This document shows, piece after piece, positions 31,301 to 31,736 of a stretch of DNA of 31,736 bases. Source of the DNA: Spirochaetaceae bacterium UBA6089 (GTDB taxonomy: Bacteria; Spirochaetota; Spirochaetia; Treponematales; Rectinemataceae); contig DIXD01000052.1 in the NCBI GenBank assembly GCA_002435985.1, forward strand, positions 1 through 31,736, given 5' to 3'. Each line of letters opens with the position of its first letter. Position 1 is the stretch's first letter. The position numbers and the translations under genes were made by a program. The notes beneath the pieces were generated by a model. The model saw only the letters and a program-made list of their open reading frames with translations. It did not search any database and was not told the origin of the DNA.

Positions 31301-31408
31301 GGTAACTAATTCCGAAGTGACGGCAGGTCGAGGTACGCAGTCAGTACCCGTGAGCATCAAGCAGATCAGCGTTTCGAGCCCGGCTTCGCTCGTGTCGGTG
31401 GGTTTCAT
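28388..31408 (-). CDS. hsdR: Type I restriction enzyme, R subunit (HsdR)
   Basis: A 1,006-residue motor/nuclease subunit that cleaves unmethylated foreign DNA together with HsdM and HsdS. The N-terminal nuclease has the PD-(D/E)xK core around DLVLFINGLPVFTFELKN (about 163-180, Glu and Lys of ELK). The helicase part has Walker A HSAGSGKSNS (about 322-331), DEAH in IIIDEAHSS (about 428), FAFTATPKNKT (motif III) and a second RecA-like domain with LICADKFQTGYDEP and QTLSRLNRAHP. The C-terminal helical region ends in a serine-rich tail. GAGAGGAG precedes the ATG, which overlaps the Fic stop (ATGA), so both belong to one operon. hsdM and hsdS should lie beyond the right edge. The gene appears intact. 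Confidence 0.95.
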   Translation of the reverse strand: MKPTDTSEAGLETLICLMLTGTDCVPRPAVTSELVTEKPPPFSGVGWLPGNPANYDREYCVDLVQLIAFLRSTQPEVAEALDLDHDSPTRRKFLVRLEGEVSKRGVVDILRNGVQHGPYRIELFYGTPSPGNEQARELYTQNCFTVTRQLRYSREETQRALDLVLFINGLPVFTFELKNRLTKQTVHDAIEQYKRDRNPREKLFELGRCVAHFAVDENEVWFCTHLQGKTSWFLPFNKGWNDGAGNPPNQQQLKIDYLWREILTRDSLTDILENYAQIVETKDEKTGRKKAVQIWPRYHQLDVVRKLLADAAAHGVGRRYLIQHSAGSGKSNSIAWLAHQLIGLARDGKPIFDSMIVVTDRRILDRQIRDTVKQFAQVSATVGHAEHSGDLRRFIESGKKIIITTLQKFPYILEEIGREHRGHCFAIIIDEAHSSQGGRTSATMSMALSEAGAEDEDETFEDVINRLMEAQKLLPNASYFAFTATPKNKTLEMFGEPVPQTDGTVKHRPFHSYTMKQAIQEGFILDVLVNYTPVKSYYKLIKTIEDDPEFDVKKAQKKLRRFVEGHEHAIRLKTEIMVDHFHEQVIAKGKIGGQARAMVVTGGIERAIQYFHAFQTYLAERKSPYRAIVAFSGEHEYGGQRVTEASLNGFPSNQIADKIQEDPYRFLICADKFQTGYDEPLLHTMYVDKVLSGVKAVQTLSRLNRAHPQKHDTFVLDFVNDPEVIQKAFEPYYRTTILADETDPNKLHDLKADLDGYQVYALDQVDALVRLYLDGADRDQLDPILDACVAVYVEHLDEDGQVDFKGKAKAFLRTYGFLSSILPYTNAEWEKLSIFLNFLVLKLPAPKEEDLSKGILEAIDMDSYRVEKQATMRIALPDADAEIEPVPGTGGGHNPEPELERLSNIIKAFNDQFGNISWTDADRVHKLITEEIPARVAADNAYQNALRYSDKQNARIEHDKALQRVMTALLKDDTELFKQFSDNESFRRWLTDTVFALTYSESGSSS

Positions 31409-31736
31409 CGCTTCTCCTCTCCCCTCTCAATCTTTTGCTTCTGAAGCAGATAGGCTACTAGACGAACAATGATGTCTTTATCTTTCGGTGAGCTTTCAGC
31501 AATGAGCAAGGTCAGGGCAACCAAGGCCTCGTCCGAAAGTCTTCGCGTTCCATCGCTCTGATAGAGGAAGCCATTTTTCTCTAGAAACCGCAGAAACAAT
31601 GCCGCGCCAATCCGCTTGTTGCCGTCTACAAAGGGGTGATTTTTCACCACACGCCGCGCTTCTTGGAGGCTCAGCGGTTCTGTTTTTTTCAGCCCCTTTT
31701 CAGGCTGAGGTACGTTGCCGTGGTCATAAGCATCCA
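31405..31736 (-). CDS. Fic/DOC family protein (RhuM-Fic type), 3' part, runs off the right edge
   Basis: The visible 109 or so residues form an open frame from the window edge to a TGA overlapping the hsdR start. The Fic catalytic motif is complete: KNHPFVDGNKRIG, with the catalytic His and the phosphate-binding GNKR. The C-terminal LVALTLLIAES helix matches RhuM/Fic proteins, which are often encoded within type I restriction operons. Fic enzymes usually transfer AMP or a related group to a target protein. Upstream, YDHGNV and LSLQEARR resemble the linker between RhuM and Fic parts, but this linker runs straight into VVKNHPF, whereas family members I remember have roughly 50-60 residues between, including the flap. 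An internal deletion is possible. Confidence 0.8.
   Translation of the reverse strand, partial: DAYDHGNVPQPEKGLKKTEPLSLQEARRVVKNHPFVDGNKRIGAALFLRFLEKNGFLYQSDGTRRLSDEALVALTLLIAESSPKDKDIIVRLVAYLLQKQKIERGEEKR

Overview
The window looks like a chromosomal segment of a spirochete (Spirochaetota, probably a Treponema/Rectinema-like lineage). This is inferred from gene content and arrangement: a DUF3798-type ABC import operon ending in a small DUF6672-like gene, a capB-capC-pgsW poly-gamma-glutamate trio, a NusG-domain-II/Gx-transporter pair, and a free-standing class III cyclase. No rRNA or tRNA is visible. Most of the window is GC-rich; about 24.1-28.3 kb is visibly more AT-rich and may have been acquired.

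Layout. 0-2.3 kb (minus): a gene running off the left edge, a putative lipoprotein and a membrane-anchored cyclase-like protein with two altered active-site positions. 2.4-8.0 kb (plus): a five-gene ABC importer operon (periplasmic binding protein, double ATPase, two permeases, small membrane-anchored protein), with two tandem terminators after the binding-protein gene and a bidirectional terminator at the end. 8.2-10.7 kb (minus): a four-domain sulfur/redox fusion (CoA-disulfide-reductase-like, rhodanese, TusA, DsrE). 10.7-11.15 kb: a gene-free, hairpin-rich stretch with a terminator-like palindrome, a possible small RNA or leader. 11.15-15.0 kb (plus): phosphoglycerate mutase, then capB, capC and pgsW. 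15.1-17.6 kb (plus): leucyl-tRNA synthetase. 17.6-17.7 kb: a 38-bp-period tandem repeat. 17.8-20.1 kb (minus): Gx transporter/EetB-like fusion, NusG-II/EetA-like protein, SlyD-type isomerase.

20.26-21.55 kb: an insertion element with perfect 25-bp terminal inverted repeats and one zinc-ribbon transposase, inserted just upstream of ftsK (21.6-24.1 kb). 24.3-25.9 kb (minus): an acyltransferase/glycosyltransferase pair resembling the last steps of staphyloxanthin synthesis, without the rest of that pathway. 26.0-28.3 kb (plus): an AhpD-like protein and a membrane polyferredoxin of the NapH type. 28.4 kb to the right edge (minus): hsdR of a type I restriction system, translationally coupled to the 3' part of a Fic/DOC gene that runs off the window; hsdM and hsdS would lie beyond the edge.

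The points that most deserve a second look are the structured 10.8-11.07 kb region, the EetAB-like pair with its C-terminal extension, the Fic gene that seems to lack the segment before its catalytic motif, the degenerate cyclase, the orphan crtO/crtQ-like pair, and the insertion element next to ftsK.
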